Positions 49,454 to 58,317 of a stretch of DNA of 64,000 nucleotides are shown here, piece after piece (within the stretch, counting starts at the first letter, position 1; each line of letters begins with the position of its first letter). A program made the position numbers and the translations under genes. The notes under the pieces are model-generated. The model was not told the origin of the DNA and did no database searches. It worked only from the letters and a program-made list of their open reading frames with translations. This DNA is from Gammaproteobacteria bacterium (GTDB lineage: Bacteria > Pseudomonadota > Gammaproteobacteria > SZUA-229): assembly GCA_026995045.1 (NCBI GenBank), contig JALWPK010000057.1, positions 1-64,000 on the forward strand. Reading direction: 5' to 3'.

Positions 49454-49480
49454 ATATCGGCGCGCGCGCGCCTATCTTTA
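49454..49480 (-). promoter_or_regulatory. Sigma-28 (FliA) promoter of the RR-YaiO-HEAT-GT2 operon
   Basis: On the minus strand TAAAGATA (49480-49473), an 11-base spacer GGCGCGCGCGC and GCCGATAT (49461-49454) match the sigma-28 consensus at 13 of 16 positions with exact spacing. The start would be near 49447, about 29 bases before ATG 49418. Confidence 0.65.
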
Positions 49481-49587
49481 GCAGGCAACGTGCTTCAAAT
49501 GCGCGCGGGGGATCTGGGCGAACGGAGACGGGTGGGGAATGCCGGCGCGTTCAGGCGGGCTTTTATAACTAATTGAATATATAAGGG

Positions 49588-50568
49588 TTATTGCTTGCTG
49601 AGGAAATTCACTTCCCAGTTCCAGGCGGACTGGATGATGCTCTCCAGCTGGTCGTGGCGAGGCGTCCAGCCCAGTTCCTTGCGCGCGAGGCTGGCGTCGG
49701 CGATCAACACAGCTGGATCGCCAGGGCGCGGGTCGGCGTCGGTGACGGTGAAATCCACGCCGGTGACTTTTTTGGCGGCGTCGATGACCTGCTGCACGGA
49801 AAAACCGTTGCCATTGCCGAGGTTGTAGGCGGCGCTCTGGTTGGTGCGTTGCATATGCTCCAGCGCCAGCAGGTGCGCGTCACACAGGTCGTTGATGTGA
49901 ATATAGTCGCGCACGCAGGCGCCGTCTGGCGTGTCGTAATCGCGCCCGAACACCTTGATGTCTTCGCGGCGGCCGGATGCCGCCTGTAAAATCAAGGGGA
50001 TAAGATGTGATTCCGGCTGATGCCGCTCGCCCAGTTCGCCTTCCGGGTCGGCCCCGGCGGCGTTGAAATAGCGCAGGCAGGTGGATTTGAGGCCGTAGGC
50101 GGCGTCGTAGTCGCGCAGTATTTGCTCCACCATCAGTTTGCTGCGGCCATAGGGGTTGATTGGCTGGTGTGGGTGTTTCTCGTCAATCGGGGTGTATTCC
50201 GGCTCGCCGAAAATCGCCGCGGTGGAGGAAAAAATGAAATAGCGGATGTCATGGGCGCGCAACGCGTCCAGCAACACCTGGGTGTTGGCGACATTGTTGC
50301 GATAGTACATGGAAGGGTGGGCGACCGATTCGCCGACTTCGATGTAGGCGGCAAAGTGCATCACCGCATCGAACTGGCGTTCGCTGAACAGCTTGTCCAG
50401 GGTGGCGAAATCGCCCAGATCGCCTTCGATAAATTCACCGTATTTGACCGCGTCGCGGTAACCCTTGCTGAGATTGTCCAGGGTCATTACCTGATGGCCG
50501 CGCTGGGCCAGCATTTTCACCATGTGTGAGCCGATATAACCGGCGCCGCCTACTACCAGAATGTTCAT
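49588..50568 (-). CDS. galE: UDP-glucose 4-epimerase
   Basis: This 326-residue protein interconverts UDP-glucose and UDP-galactose with NAD. It has VVGGAGYIGSHMVKML, FIFSSTAAIFGEPEYTP, the YGRSK catalytic Tyr/Lys, GLKSTCLRYFNAAGADPEGE and LARKELGWTPRHDQLE. It can supply UDP-sugars to the neighbouring glycosyltransferase. It is 19 bases before the hydrolase gene on the same strand and its stop is about 107 bases from the sigma-28-like promoter. Confidence 0.95.
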   Translation of the reverse strand: MNILVVGGAGYIGSHMVKMLAQRGHQVMTLDNLSKGYRDAVKYGEFIEGDLGDFATLDKLFSERQFDAVMHFAAYIEVGESVAHPSMYYRNNVANTQVLLDALRAHDIRYFIFSSTAAIFGEPEYTPIDEKHPHQPINPYGRSKLMVEQILRDYDAAYGLKSTCLRYFNAAGADPEGELGERHQPESHLIPLILQAASGRREDIKVFGRDYDTPDGACVRDYIHINDLCDAHLLALEHMQRTNQSAAYNLGNGNGFSVQQVIDAAKKVTGVDFTVTDADPRPGDPAVLIADASLARKELGWTPRHDQLESIIQSAWNWEVNFLSKQ

Positions 50569-50586
50569 ATGGATTAACTGCCAGAA

Positions 50587-51468
50587 TTACAAAATGTCGA
50601 TGATGGTATCACCACCGGCGATGGTTTTGCTGAGTTTAATCTGCATGCCCTCGCGAGCACACACACTTTTGGTGGGGCATCGGTGCGATTTGAGATGTTT
50701 TTCGTTTTCAATCTGCACCTCGTCGAGTTCGGCGTCGGTGCGATCCGGGTCGTGGTGAAACATCACCAACGCGCCGACTTCGGCGTCCACCGCCAGCTGG
50801 CGCACCTGGGAAATCAGTGAATGCCCCCAGCCGTGTTTGTGTGGCATGTCATCTTCTGTGTACTGGGCGTCGTGAATCAGCACGTCGACGTCGTGTAAAT
50901 ATTCCACCCATTCATGATAGGTTGTGCTGAGCTTATAAGGCGGATCGAGCTCGTTGTCGGTGACATAAGCGACACTCATGCCATCATCTTCCAGTTTGTA
51001 GGCGCTGCCGCCGCCGGGGTGGTTCAGCGGTTTTTTGGTGATATTGATATTACGTTCATGCAGCACCGATTCCGCGCCCTTGAAAATGCAACTGCTATGT
51101 GAGGGCAGTTCTTCCGCCTTTACCGGAAAGTTGCTGCCATCCATCTGGTCGAACAATGAGCACAGCAGCTGGTGACCGGATTCGACGCTGGTGAACACAT
51201 TGATTTGCCTGTCCGGCTGATAAATCGGCGCGAAAAACGGGTAGCCCTGAATGTGATCCCAGTGGCCATGAGACAGCAAAATATTAATCGGGTTGGTCTT
51301 GTTGATGAGTTTCCGGCCAAGCAGCCGCAGGCCGGTGCCGGCATCCAGAATCAGTTCGCGCTGATCATCCAGCTGGATATGCACGCAGGAAGTGTTGCCG
51401 CCGTATTTTGCTGTTTTCGGCCCGGGAGCGGGGATCGAGCCGCGCACGCCGTAAAATGTAATAAGCAT
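50587..51468 (-). CDS. Metallo-beta-lactamase-fold hydrolase
   Basis: This 293-residue protein has MLITFYGVRGSIPAPGP, NTSCVHIQLDDQRELILDAG, the zinc motif LLSHGHWDHIQG, and later MFHHDPDRTD, with NHPGGGSAYKLEDDGMSVAY in the middle. It belongs to the branch of the fold that includes phosphonate/cyclic-nucleotide hydrolases. The reading of Cys/His residues near the C-terminus (KSHRCPTKSVCAREGM) suggests an added segment. It precedes galE and may be co-transcribed. Confidence 0.85.
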   Translation of the reverse strand: MLITFYGVRGSIPAPGPKTAKYGGNTSCVHIQLDDQRELILDAGTGLRLLGRKLINKTNPINILLSHGHWDHIQGYPFFAPIYQPDRQINVFTSVESGHQLLCSLFDQMDGSNFPVKAEELPSHSSCIFKGAESVLHERNINITKKPLNHPGGGSAYKLEDDGMSVAYVTDNELDPPYKLSTTYHEWVEYLHDVDVLIHDAQYTEDDMPHKHGWGHSLISQVRQLAVDAEVGALVMFHHDPDRTDAELDEVQIENEKHLKSHRCPTKSVCAREGMQIKLSKTIAGGDTIIDIL

Positions 51469-51618
51469 GCAATCTCCTTGCAGACAGGATGCTGAATCAA
51501 GAATAGAGCAGTCTTTGCAAACTGTAAAGAAATGTGCTCAAAACTGTTATTCTGTCATGTTTGTGCTATAACCAATTCAAACCGGTTGAAAATAAAAACA
51601 ATAACAAAGGAACGCAAC

Positions 51619-51993
51619 ATGCTTCCACGCAGCCTCTACGAGTTGCTCCCCTATCTTTATCTCATTATCGGTGTGGCTAGTGGCTTGATGATTGAATCAA
51701 GCCTGATACTCATTGCCTCACTATTGTTGATATCGGCGGGCCTGCTAACTATCTTTATGCGATGGAATTATCGTGAAGATAAAAAATTGCGCCAGCAACA
51801 GGCCGCGGTCGCCGCCGAAGCGGCGGTGCGACAGGCGCAGCACGCAATTGAAACACCTGACAAACGCAGTGGACGTGATCGCCGCCAACGCGCCGCCAGC
51901 CATTTCCCGCTAACCGATTATGCCGGGCGGCTGGTGCAATACGAACGCCGCAGACGCGACCGCCGCGAGTATCACCAGCAAAGCATGGCCTGA
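51619..51993 (+). CDS. Small membrane protein with a basic tail
   Basis: This 124-residue protein has two membrane helices (LLPYLYLIIGVASGLMI and LILIASLLLISAGLLTIFMR) and a cytoplasmic tail rich in Gln, Ala and Arg, ending LVQYERRRRDRREYHQQSMA. The start ATG 51619 has AAAGGAACGC upstream. I recognise no family. Confidence 0.55.
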   Translation: MLPRSLYELLPYLYLIIGVASGLMIESSLILIASLLLISAGLLTIFMRWNYREDKKLRQQQAAVAAEAAVRQAQHAIETPDKRSGRDRRQRAASHFPLTDYAGRLVQYERRRRDRREYHQQSMA

Positions 51994-52003
51994 CGACGAC
52001 CAG

Positions 52004-52840
52004 TCAGGTGGGCAGGAAACGCGACCAGTCCTGGGAATTATCGCCAAACACAAAGAAAAACGGGTTCAGCAAACTGTCCTTGGTGTTGTACATCAGGGGA
52101 CCCATGTCTGTTTTGGTGACAAAGCCGCCCGCCTGCTCGACAATGCAATGCGCCGCGGCCGTATCCCATTCCGAAGTCAGCCCCAGGCGTGGGTACAGGT
52201 CAGCCTTGCCTTCCGCCACCAGACAGAACTTGAGTGAACTGCCCATGCTGAGCAAATCCGGTTCACCCATTTGTTCGGCGATGTTTTTCATATAGGCCAG
52301 CATTTCTTCCGAACCGTGCGAGCGGCTGCCGGCGACCTTGAGTTTGCCGCCGTCGAGTTTTTTCACCGCGATGGGATGTTTGTCGCCACCGTTTTCAATC
52401 TTGAATGCGCCGCCGTGCAGCCAGGCGAAATAATCAGTTTTCAGCACCGGCGCATGGATGACGCCAATCACGCTTTTATGGTTGTGCACCAGCGCGATGT
52501 TGACGGTGAACTCACCATTGCGCTTGATAAACTCGCGGGTGCCGTCCAGTGGGTCGACCAGCCAGTAGGTTTGCCACTGACTGCGTTGGTCAAACGGCAG
52601 TTTGGCGGATTCTTCCGACAGCACCGGAATATCCGGCGTCAGCGCCTGCAATCTGTCAACAATAGCATGGTGGGCAGCCATATCGGCATCAGTCAGCGGC
52701 GACTTGTCGTCCTTGTGCTCGATGCTGTACTCGCTGTTATATACCTCAAGTATTTTTTCGCCGGCGGCGCGGGCAATGTCAACACATTCGCGACACAGCT
52801 GTTCAAGATTGAGGTTGGGTGGCGTGGATTGTTCAGGCAT
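52004..52840 (-). CDS. cysQ: 3'(2'),5'-bisphosphate nucleotidase
   Basis: This 278-residue inositol-monophosphatase-family protein has DDKSPLTDADMAAHHAIVD, PVLSEESAKLPF, LVDPLDGTREFIKRNGEFTV and LTSEWDTAAAHCIVEQAGGF, the CysQ pattern. It hydrolyses PAP to AMP and removes the by-product of sulphate assimilation. The start ATG 52840 (MPEQSTPP) precedes the family region; earlier in-frame codons are atypical. It is divergent from yrfG, a common pairing. Confidence 0.92.
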   Translation of the reverse strand: MPEQSTPPNLNLEQLCRECVDIARAAGEKILEVYNSEYSIEHKDDKSPLTDADMAAHHAIVDRLQALTPDIPVLSEESAKLPFDQRSQWQTYWLVDPLDGTREFIKRNGEFTVNIALVHNHKSVIGVIHAPVLKTDYFAWLHGGAFKIENGGDKHPIAVKKLDGGKLKVAGSRSHGSEEMLAYMKNIAEQMGEPDLLSMGSSLKFCLVAEGKADLYPRLGLTSEWDTAAAHCIVEQAGGFVTKTDMGPLMYNTKDSLLNPFFFVFGDNSQDWSRFLPT

Positions 52841-52904
52841 GGTCAGGCTTCTGTTGTAAAATGGTGAATCTGAAACTCCTATTATAGGTTGGCGCACAGC
52901 ATAA

Positions 52905-53585
52905 ATGGTAAAACACGCAGGACAATTTGAGTACTGGCGGGACGTGGAAACCATTCTGCTCGACATGGACGGCACCCTGCTCGACCTGTATTTCGACAAT
53001 CATTTCTGGCTGGAGCATGTGCCGCTGCAGTACGCCAGTGCAAGAAATATCAGCAAGCAGCAGGCGCACGATGAACTAATGCAGCAATACCGCGCCGCGC
53101 GCGGCACGCTCGACTGGTATTGCATCGATTACTGGAGCAACCAGCTGCAACTCGATATACGCAAGCTCAAACGCGAGCTGGCGCATATGATTGCAATTCG
53201 CCCCAGCGTCAGCGAGTTTCTGGAAAAAATCAACGCCAGCGACAAACGCGTGGTGATGGTCACCAATGCGCACCCGGCAACGGTGGAAATCAAGCTGGAA
53301 CAAACCGGCATCCATCACCATTTCGACCAGATGCTGAATGCGCACGATATCGGCCTCGCCAAGGAGCAGCCCGGCTTCTGGCAAAAACTGGCGGAGATTG
53401 AGCCTTACAACAAACAGGCGACCATGCTGGTTGATGACAATCTGGAAGTTTTACTCAGCGCGCACGACTACGGCATTGCGTTCTGTTTTGGCATTCTGCA
53501 ACCGGACAGCCAGAAACAGGAAATCGACGACAGCGCGTTTGCAGTGATAGACGACTTTACGGAGTTTGTTGCGGGGTTGGAGTGA
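52905..53585 (+). CDS. yrfG: GMP/IMP nucleotidase (HAD family)
   Basis: This 226-residue HAD phosphatase has the nucleophile motif LLDMDGTLLDLYFDN, MVTNAHPATVEIKLEQTG (motif II) and the metal-binding TMLVDDNLEVLLSAHDYGI. The length and FWLEHVPLQYA segment fit E. coli YrfG, which removes phosphate from GMP and IMP. Its start is 64 bases from cysQ on the other strand. Confidence 0.9.
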   Translation: MVKHAGQFEYWRDVETILLDMDGTLLDLYFDNHFWLEHVPLQYASARNISKQQAHDELMQQYRAARGTLDWYCIDYWSNQLQLDIRKLKRELAHMIAIRPSVSEFLEKINASDKRVVMVTNAHPATVEIKLEQTGIHHHFDQMLNAHDIGLAKEQPGFWQKLAEIEPYNKQATMLVDDNLEVLLSAHDYGIAFCFGILQPDSQKQEIDDSAFAVIDDFTEFVAGLE

Positions 53586-53596
53586 ATATTATTGTT

Positions 53597-53760
53597 CACC
53601 ACAGAGGCGCGGAGGCACGGAGTTTTTTATTTTTCCGCAAATGAACGCAAATATACGCAAATGGGTTTTGAGGGGGGGCAACAGCCTGTAAATGCGTTCA
53701 GGCATCTGGCAATGATAGCAGCCATCAAAAAATTCTCTGTGCTTCCGTGTCTCTGTGGTG
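53597..53760. repeat. Composite inverted element, copy 4
   Basis: Arms CACCACAGAGGCGCGGAGGC plus ACGGAG (53597-53622) and CTCTGTGCTTCCGTGTCTCT plus GTGGTG (53735-53760) are inverted, 22 of 26 matching. The interior differs from the other copies: it carries CGCAAAT three times (53636-53660) and no GGAGCGGCTTCAGCCGC palindrome. Confidence 0.8.
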
Positions 53761-53766
53761 AAACCT

Positions 53767-54195
53767 TTAGTCTTCCTTTCTCTGCCCCCAGGTCTTGAAG
53801 CGTTTTTTACAATACGCCAGCAGTTCTTCGTAGTTCTGGAAGTACAGGTCAAAACCTTCTTCCGAGGGCGCGTCGAATTCACAATAATCGTTGTCATGCT
53901 CGCGGCAAATGTCGGGACGTTCATCGTAAATGCCGCAATCGCCGTTGGGCTGCAGGTGCTGGCATTTGCCGTCGATTAACAACACCCAGCCTTCGTCGTC
54001 CTTGTACAACTTGACGTTGTCGTGGGATACCTGCCACAGTAACTGCAAAAAGTCAGCCTTGGAGCGGGGCGTGTCAATGTGGTGGGTGACATAGGTGCAG
54101 CAGATTGATCCGGTACAGAATGAGCACTTGTTCTCCGGTGTGATTTTTATATTATTATCGATTTTTACATTACGGGTTTGTGCATTCATGGACAT
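53767..54195 (-). CDS. YkgJ-family cysteine-cluster protein
   Basis: This 142-residue protein has a Cys-rich N-terminal half: KCSFCTGSICCTYVTHHIDT and CQHLQPNGDCGIYDERPDICREH, the YkgJ/CXXCXXCC-type metal or Fe-S binding pattern. It is cytoplasmic. Its stop is next to copy 4 of the inverted repeat. Function unknown in detail; some family members bind zinc or iron-sulphur. Confidence 0.82.
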   Translation of the reverse strand: MSMNAQTRNVKIDNNIKITPENKCSFCTGSICCTYVTHHIDTPRSKADFLQLLWQVSHDNVKLYKDDEGWVLLIDGKCQHLQPNGDCGIYDERPDICREHDNDYCEFDAPSEEGFDLYFQNYEELLAYCKKRFKTWGQRKED

Positions 54196-54217
54196 GTTCT
54201 CGAGGGAGGTGTTGCGT

Positions 54218-54994
54218 TTACATTAAACCAAGCTGCTTCAGGTTGCCATTATTATCAAGCTGAAAACTGCCGTCGTTTTGTGGCCGCGCAAACATCTTCA
54301 GGCTGTTGCGGACATTGTCGCTGCTGTTGATGGATGGCTTCATGTTAAGGTGTAGCTGGTAGTCGCCATCGGGTTTGACGCTGGCTTTGCCGTCCAGCCG
54401 GATATCGCCGCCGTGGTTACTGATGATCGCCAGCAATGGCGGATCGCCTGCATTCTGCAACTGGATATCCACATCGCCAAGGCTGACGGTTTCCGCCACC
54501 GTCACGCTGGCCTGTCTCCAGATAATCATACCACTGGCGACGGGCGGCGCGCCACGCGCAAGTTCGACATGTTCAAGCGTAATCTGAAAGCGCCCGCCCA
54601 GTTGTGCAATCGGGATTTGCGCCAGTTCGCCGACAGTGGCGGCGTCAATTTGAGCGCGGGCGTCATCCAGCATCAATGCGCCAGGCGCGCTAAAACCAAT
54701 ACTCGCACTGACAGGCTGTCCCCTGAATTGCGCCTTGATATCAGCGGCCAGCTTGCCGGTGAACAGCTTCCAGCCATTGAATGACCATTGCACATTCGAC
54801 AGTTGGTATTGTTGGATTTGTACGCTGGCGGCGCGGCCTGACCACAGCGCGCCATGCAAGCCGCTGATGCGAACGCCGTTTTTCGCAGGCAGTATGTGAT
54901 GCAGCAATGATGCTGGCGCGTGTGCGACGAGAAACAGCAGGTAACTGGCGGTGCCTATCAGGACAAGTTTGCTGCAGCTGATATCCGGTTTCAT
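54218..54994 (-). CDS. gspN: Type II secretion protein N
   Basis: This 258-residue protein has an N-terminal membrane helix (LVLIGTASYLLFLVAHAPAS), then GVRISGLHGALWSGRAASVQ and YQLSNVQWSFNGWKLFTGKL, the GspN (PF01203) pattern. GspN is the least conserved part of the T2SS, and its role is unclear. Overlaps gspM by four bases. Confidence 0.88.
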   Translation of the reverse strand: MKPDISCSKLVLIGTASYLLFLVAHAPASLLHHILPAKNGVRISGLHGALWSGRAASVQIQQYQLSNVQWSFNGWKLFTGKLAADIKAQFRGQPVSASIGFSAPGALMLDDARAQIDAATVGELAQIPIAQLGGRFQITLEHVELARGAPPVASGMIIWRQASVTVAETVSLGDVDIQLQNAGDPPLLAIISNHGGDIRLDGKASVKPDGDYQLHLNMKPSINSSDNVRNSLKMFARPQNDGSFQLDNNGNLKQLGLM

Positions 54995-55497
54995 CCGTCG
55001 CGGCTGAAGCTGATGCGGGCATTGACAATGCCAGGTTTGTCAGTGCTTTCGATATTGACGCTGCTGGCGGCAATGCCATAGTTTTGTTCAACTGTGTTGA
55101 GCCACAGAATCATTTGGTTGAAATCAACATTATCCAGCCGCGCCCGCGCCGCGTTTTTGCCGGAGGATTCCAGTTTGCCGAGTCTGCTTTTGATGCCCGA
55201 ACTGGCGGCGGTTTTTTCAATGGTGAGTGAAACCGGCGCATTGTCATTGCGGCGCTGACTGCTGACGCCAGCCGCGCGCAGCGCCCTGACTTCCTGCGCA
55301 GCGCCCTGCATCCACGCCAGCGATGCTTGCAGGTTGTCGCGTTTATCCAGCTCCTGCTGCAAGCCCTTGTGCAGCGGCTCCCACACGGCAACATAAAAAA
55401 GGGTGATGACAACGACAATGGCGGTCAGCAACACCATCAGGCGCTCGCGCGGCTGCAGCGAATCGAACCAGTTGCGCAGGTTATCCAGTGCGTTCAT
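54991..55497 (-). CDS. gspM: Type II secretion protein M
   Basis: This 168-residue single-helix protein (LMVLLTAIVVVITLFYVAVWE) has a periplasmic ferredoxin-like C-terminus; NVDFNQMILWLNTVEQNYGI is the GspM-type end. It binds GspL in the inner-membrane platform. It is coupled to gspL and gspN. Confidence 0.9.
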   Translation of the reverse strand: MNALDNLRNWFDSLQPRERLMVLLTAIVVVITLFYVAVWEPLHKGLQQELDKRDNLQASLAWMQGAAQEVRALRAAGVSSQRRNDNAPVSLTIEKTAASSGIKSRLGKLESSGKNAARARLDNVDFNQMILWLNTVEQNYGIAASSVNIESTDKPGIVNARISFSRDG

Positions 55498-56714
55498 GTG
55501 CGCGCCTTCTGTATCCGCAGACTGGCTTTCACCTGATTCTGTTCCGAGCTGGATGACACAATCTCGGACTGGATGCCGCCAATCTTGTTAAGCCGGGTGT
55601 TGAGTTGTTGCAGTGACGCCAGATCCTTGCTGTTAACCGATACGTCCATGCGATTGTTGCGGAAGCTGATAGCTTTCAGGGTAACCGCCTTGTTGTTGGC
55701 CAACGCCGGCGCCGAGCTGGCAATCAGCTCAATCATGCTATCGCCGCCGCTGCCGCCGGCTTTCAGTTCTTTCAGTTTTTGCTCCATTTGCACGCGCGCA
55801 TTGACAATGCGTTTGCTTTTGGGGAAAGCCTGTTTGTAAATCCTGATGATATCGGCCTGCAACTGTTTGTTCTGTTGCCTGACCTGATGCAATTGCCAGC
55901 CGGTAATGCCGAGCGACAAAACCAGCCACACCAGCGCCAGCGAGGCCGCCAGGCGCCAGCGTTTCCAGATGATGCCGCTCTGTTTTTGCGGTTTGTATTC
56001 ATGTTGCAGCAGGTTGAGCGAGATTGCCTGTTTGTAGTTGCCGGCGAAAATCACCAGTGGGTGCGTGTTGTATTGCACCGCTATCTGTTCGACGGCGTCG
56101 TCCAGCGACACATCGGGCGCGTCATCTCCTTCCAGACTGAACAGCAGCAGTTTTTGCGGCGGGACGTCCGCTTTTTTCAGATCGGCGTCGAGCAGCGCAT
56201 CAAACAGCTCGCGGTCGAACTTGCTGCCCTGCAGCGCGGCGGTTTGCAAGATAACCTGCTCCTGATAAAACAGCGCGCACCATTGTCGGGAACTTGCCGG
56301 CAAACAGAGCGCATCCGGAATGACAGAGTCGACCTTGATGTTGGCCCGGCTGAAATCATCCAGCAGCCTGTCCATGATGTTGCGGTTGATCGCCGCCACT
56401 GGCGTTGGCTGGCCTTTCACGGCCTTGCCGACGACAAAATGCATGTCTTCGATATCGTCGGCGAGCTGTTCTTCCAGCGCGAAAGGAATGGCGCGCAGCA
56501 GTTTTTGCGGGTTTTGCGTCGGCAGTTTGACCTGGTTGATGTGCGTCAGGCTGGCGTCGAGCAACACAATGGCGCGATGCTGGCGCGCAATCTCGGCCGC
56601 CTGTGACAGGTCGCCGCTGCTGATCTTGCAGGTGAGTTCACCTGCATCGTTTGCCAGCGCCCAGCTAGTCTGGCCGTTGCCCGGGTGATAATGAATCAGC
56701 AGCACGTCAGCCAT
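55494..56714 (-). CDS. gspL: Type II secretion protein L
   Basis: This 406-residue protein has a cytoplasmic actin-like domain (HYHPGNGQTSWALANDAGEL, LLRAIPFALEEQLADDIEDM), one membrane helix (LAASLALVWLVLSLGITGWQ) and a periplasmic domain. The N-terminal domain binds the GspE ATPase. GspE is not in the window. It overlaps gspK by one base and gspM by four. Confidence 0.9.
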   Translation of the reverse strand: MADVLLIHYHPGNGQTSWALANDAGELTCKISSGDLSQAAEIARQHRAIVLLDASLTHINQVKLPTQNPQKLLRAIPFALEEQLADDIEDMHFVVGKAVKGQPTPVAAINRNIMDRLLDDFSRANIKVDSVIPDALCLPASSRQWCALFYQEQVILQTAALQGSKFDRELFDALLDADLKKADVPPQKLLLFSLEGDDAPDVSLDDAVEQIAVQYNTHPLVIFAGNYKQAISLNLLQHEYKPQKQSGIIWKRWRLAASLALVWLVLSLGITGWQLHQVRQQNKQLQADIIRIYKQAFPKSKRIVNARVQMEQKLKELKAGGSGGDSMIELIASSAPALANNKAVTLKAISFRNNRMDVSVNSKDLASLQQLNTRLNKIGGIQSEIVSSSSEQNQVKASLRIQKART

Positions 56715-57691
56715 TACAGCACACTCTGGCTACGGCTGATGACGCTGGTTTTGCCCGTAGCGGTTCGATTGATGATGGAGTACACGGTTTTGGTAATGCT
56801 TCCAGCCTGTAACTGTGTAGTCAGTAAAAAGTATTCGCTATCCACGGACAGGCCTGTTTTGTTCTTGATTTTCTTGCTCAGGTCATTGAATTTGAGAAAG
56901 TCTTCCAGTTTTTCAAACGGCGTCGTTTCCCGCGTTTGCAGTATGGCTTCCACGTCAGTTTGTGACATATCTGCTGCCAAGGATAATAGCACTTCTGCCG
57001 GCGCCGTGTTGACGTTGATATTGGCGGCTTTGCCGAATGCGCACAGGTATGGCCTGATGGCGTTAAATTTATTAGCGTCCTCAAAACCACGCACCAGGCG
57101 CAATGTGCTGACGCTTTGAAATGGCTGGTTGGCGGCGCGATAGGGTGTTTCCAGGTTCATGTAATAGCCATCTTCAGCGCCATCCGGAATGGTAGTGTTC
57201 ACGTCCGGGTCTATCCAGTCGAGCACGGCATCGGTGGCGCTGGCGCTGATGCCCTGTGTGCTGAGCAGGCTTTTGAAACGGTCGATATTGACGTTATTGT
57301 TGCTTGAAGTGGCGCCATTATTATTTGTATCGTTCGCGGCGGGCGTGGCTTGCGTCAGCGAATTCAGATTGAAGCAGGCCTGCAAGTCGCTGAGTTTGCC
57401 GGTGATGGTGACGCCGTCCATGTCAATCGGTGGAATCTCCTGCGCCCAGCCTTCACCCAGATGATCAAAATTATTGTTCTTGATATCGTCTTCGAGCACG
57501 TTGCGCGCCAGTTTTTCCGCCGGTTTGACATACAGCAGCGCCTGATCGCTGCTCAACAGGTTGGCGGTGCGCCGCACCTGCAGTTGCAGATTGGTGGCGA
57601 TGCTGGCGCTGATGGTGGTGGCCAGCGCGACAATCAGCAGCGCCGTAATAATGGCGACCCCGCGTTGTTGGCGAATGGCGGCCGGCGTCAC
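56714..57691 (-). CDS. gspK: Type II secretion minor pseudopilin K
   Basis: This 325-residue protein starts with RQQRGVAIITALLIVALATT, the atypical prepilin site (Gly-Val) with helix, then LGEGWAQEIPPIDMDGV and the C-terminal helix-hairpin DVEAILQTRETTPFEKLEDF. The GTG start at 57691 overlaps the gspJ stop in GTGA; upstream in-frame codons read through gspJ and are rejected. GspK caps the pseudopilus. Confidence 0.9.
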   Translation of the reverse strand: MTPAAIRQQRGVAIITALLIVALATTISASIATNLQLQVRRTANLLSSDQALLYVKPAEKLARNVLEDDIKNNNFDHLGEGWAQEIPPIDMDGVTITGKLSDLQACFNLNSLTQATPAANDTNNNGATSSNNNVNIDRFKSLLSTQGISASATDAVLDWIDPDVNTTIPDGAEDGYYMNLETPYRAANQPFQSVSTLRLVRGFEDANKFNAIRPYLCAFGKAANINVNTAPAEVLLSLAADMSQTDVEAILQTRETTPFEKLEDFLKFNDLSKKIKNKTGLSVDSEYFLLTTQLQAGSITKTVYSIINRTATGKTSVISRSQSVL

Positions 57692-58317
57692 AACGACACC
57701 TCGTACAGGCGCTTGATTTCGCCCCAGTCCGCAAGTTTGATGCTGATTTCGATCGCGCTCAGCACCGGGGCGGTCTGTTCGGCGCCGGCGTTCAGCGGCG
57801 GCCACTGGTTATGCCAGTTTTGTTTGTCATCCAGAAAACGAAAATCAATCGCATCCACCTTGTCGAGGATTTCGCTTTTGTAGGGTTCGACGCCGGGCGC
57901 GCGATCCATTTGCGGCCAGTGCAGGCGGTAGAGTTTGTTGTCCTGTAGCTGATAGGCCACGCGCTGCAGATTGCTGCGCAGCAAGCCGGCGGGGTTGCGG
58001 TGACCACTGCGGCTGAATTCGATAATCAGGTCGGGGTTTTGCGGCGTCAGCAGATAGGCTTGCACATTGCCGTAGTTGTCACGGATATCCCGGCGTACGA
58101 TTTGTGTCAGGTCGCGGCTGATGGCGCTGATGCTGGTTTGCACATCTTTCAGTCGGTTCAGCGCCTGCTCGGATGCGCCGCTGTTGTCGATAACATTGCG
58201 CAGGCCGCCATAGGCCATCACCGACATGGTGGCGAACACGGTAATCGCCACCAGCAATTCCAGCAGGGTAAAGCCAGTTTGCCGGCGGGCGTTGTTGCGC
58301 AGGCTAGCGAATAACAT
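57688..58317 (-). CDS. gspJ: Type II secretion minor pseudopilin J
   Basis: This 209-residue protein has the cleavage motif RQTGFTLLELLVAITVFATM (cut after Gly) and the GspJ-type body (ISAISRDLTQIVRRDIRDNY, LQRVAYQLQDNKLYRLHWPQ). It forms the tip complex with GspI and GspK. It overlaps gspI by 14 bases. Confidence 0.92.
   Translation of the reverse strand: MLFASLRNNARRQTGFTLLELLVAITVFATMSVMAYGGLRNVIDNSGASEQALNRLKDVQTSISAISRDLTQIVRRDIRDNYGNVQAYLLTPQNPDLIIEFSRSGHRNPAGLLRSNLQRVAYQLQDNKLYRLHWPQMDRAPGVEPYKSEILDKVDAIDFRFLDDKQNWHNQWPPLNAGAEQTAPVLSAIEISIKLADWGEIKRLYEVSL

Noticed and set aside
53636-53660. CGCAAAT heptamers as an origin or DnaA cluster
   Set aside because: DnaA boxes are TTATNCACA-like nonamers; the heptamers lie inside a dispersed repeat and have no origin context.
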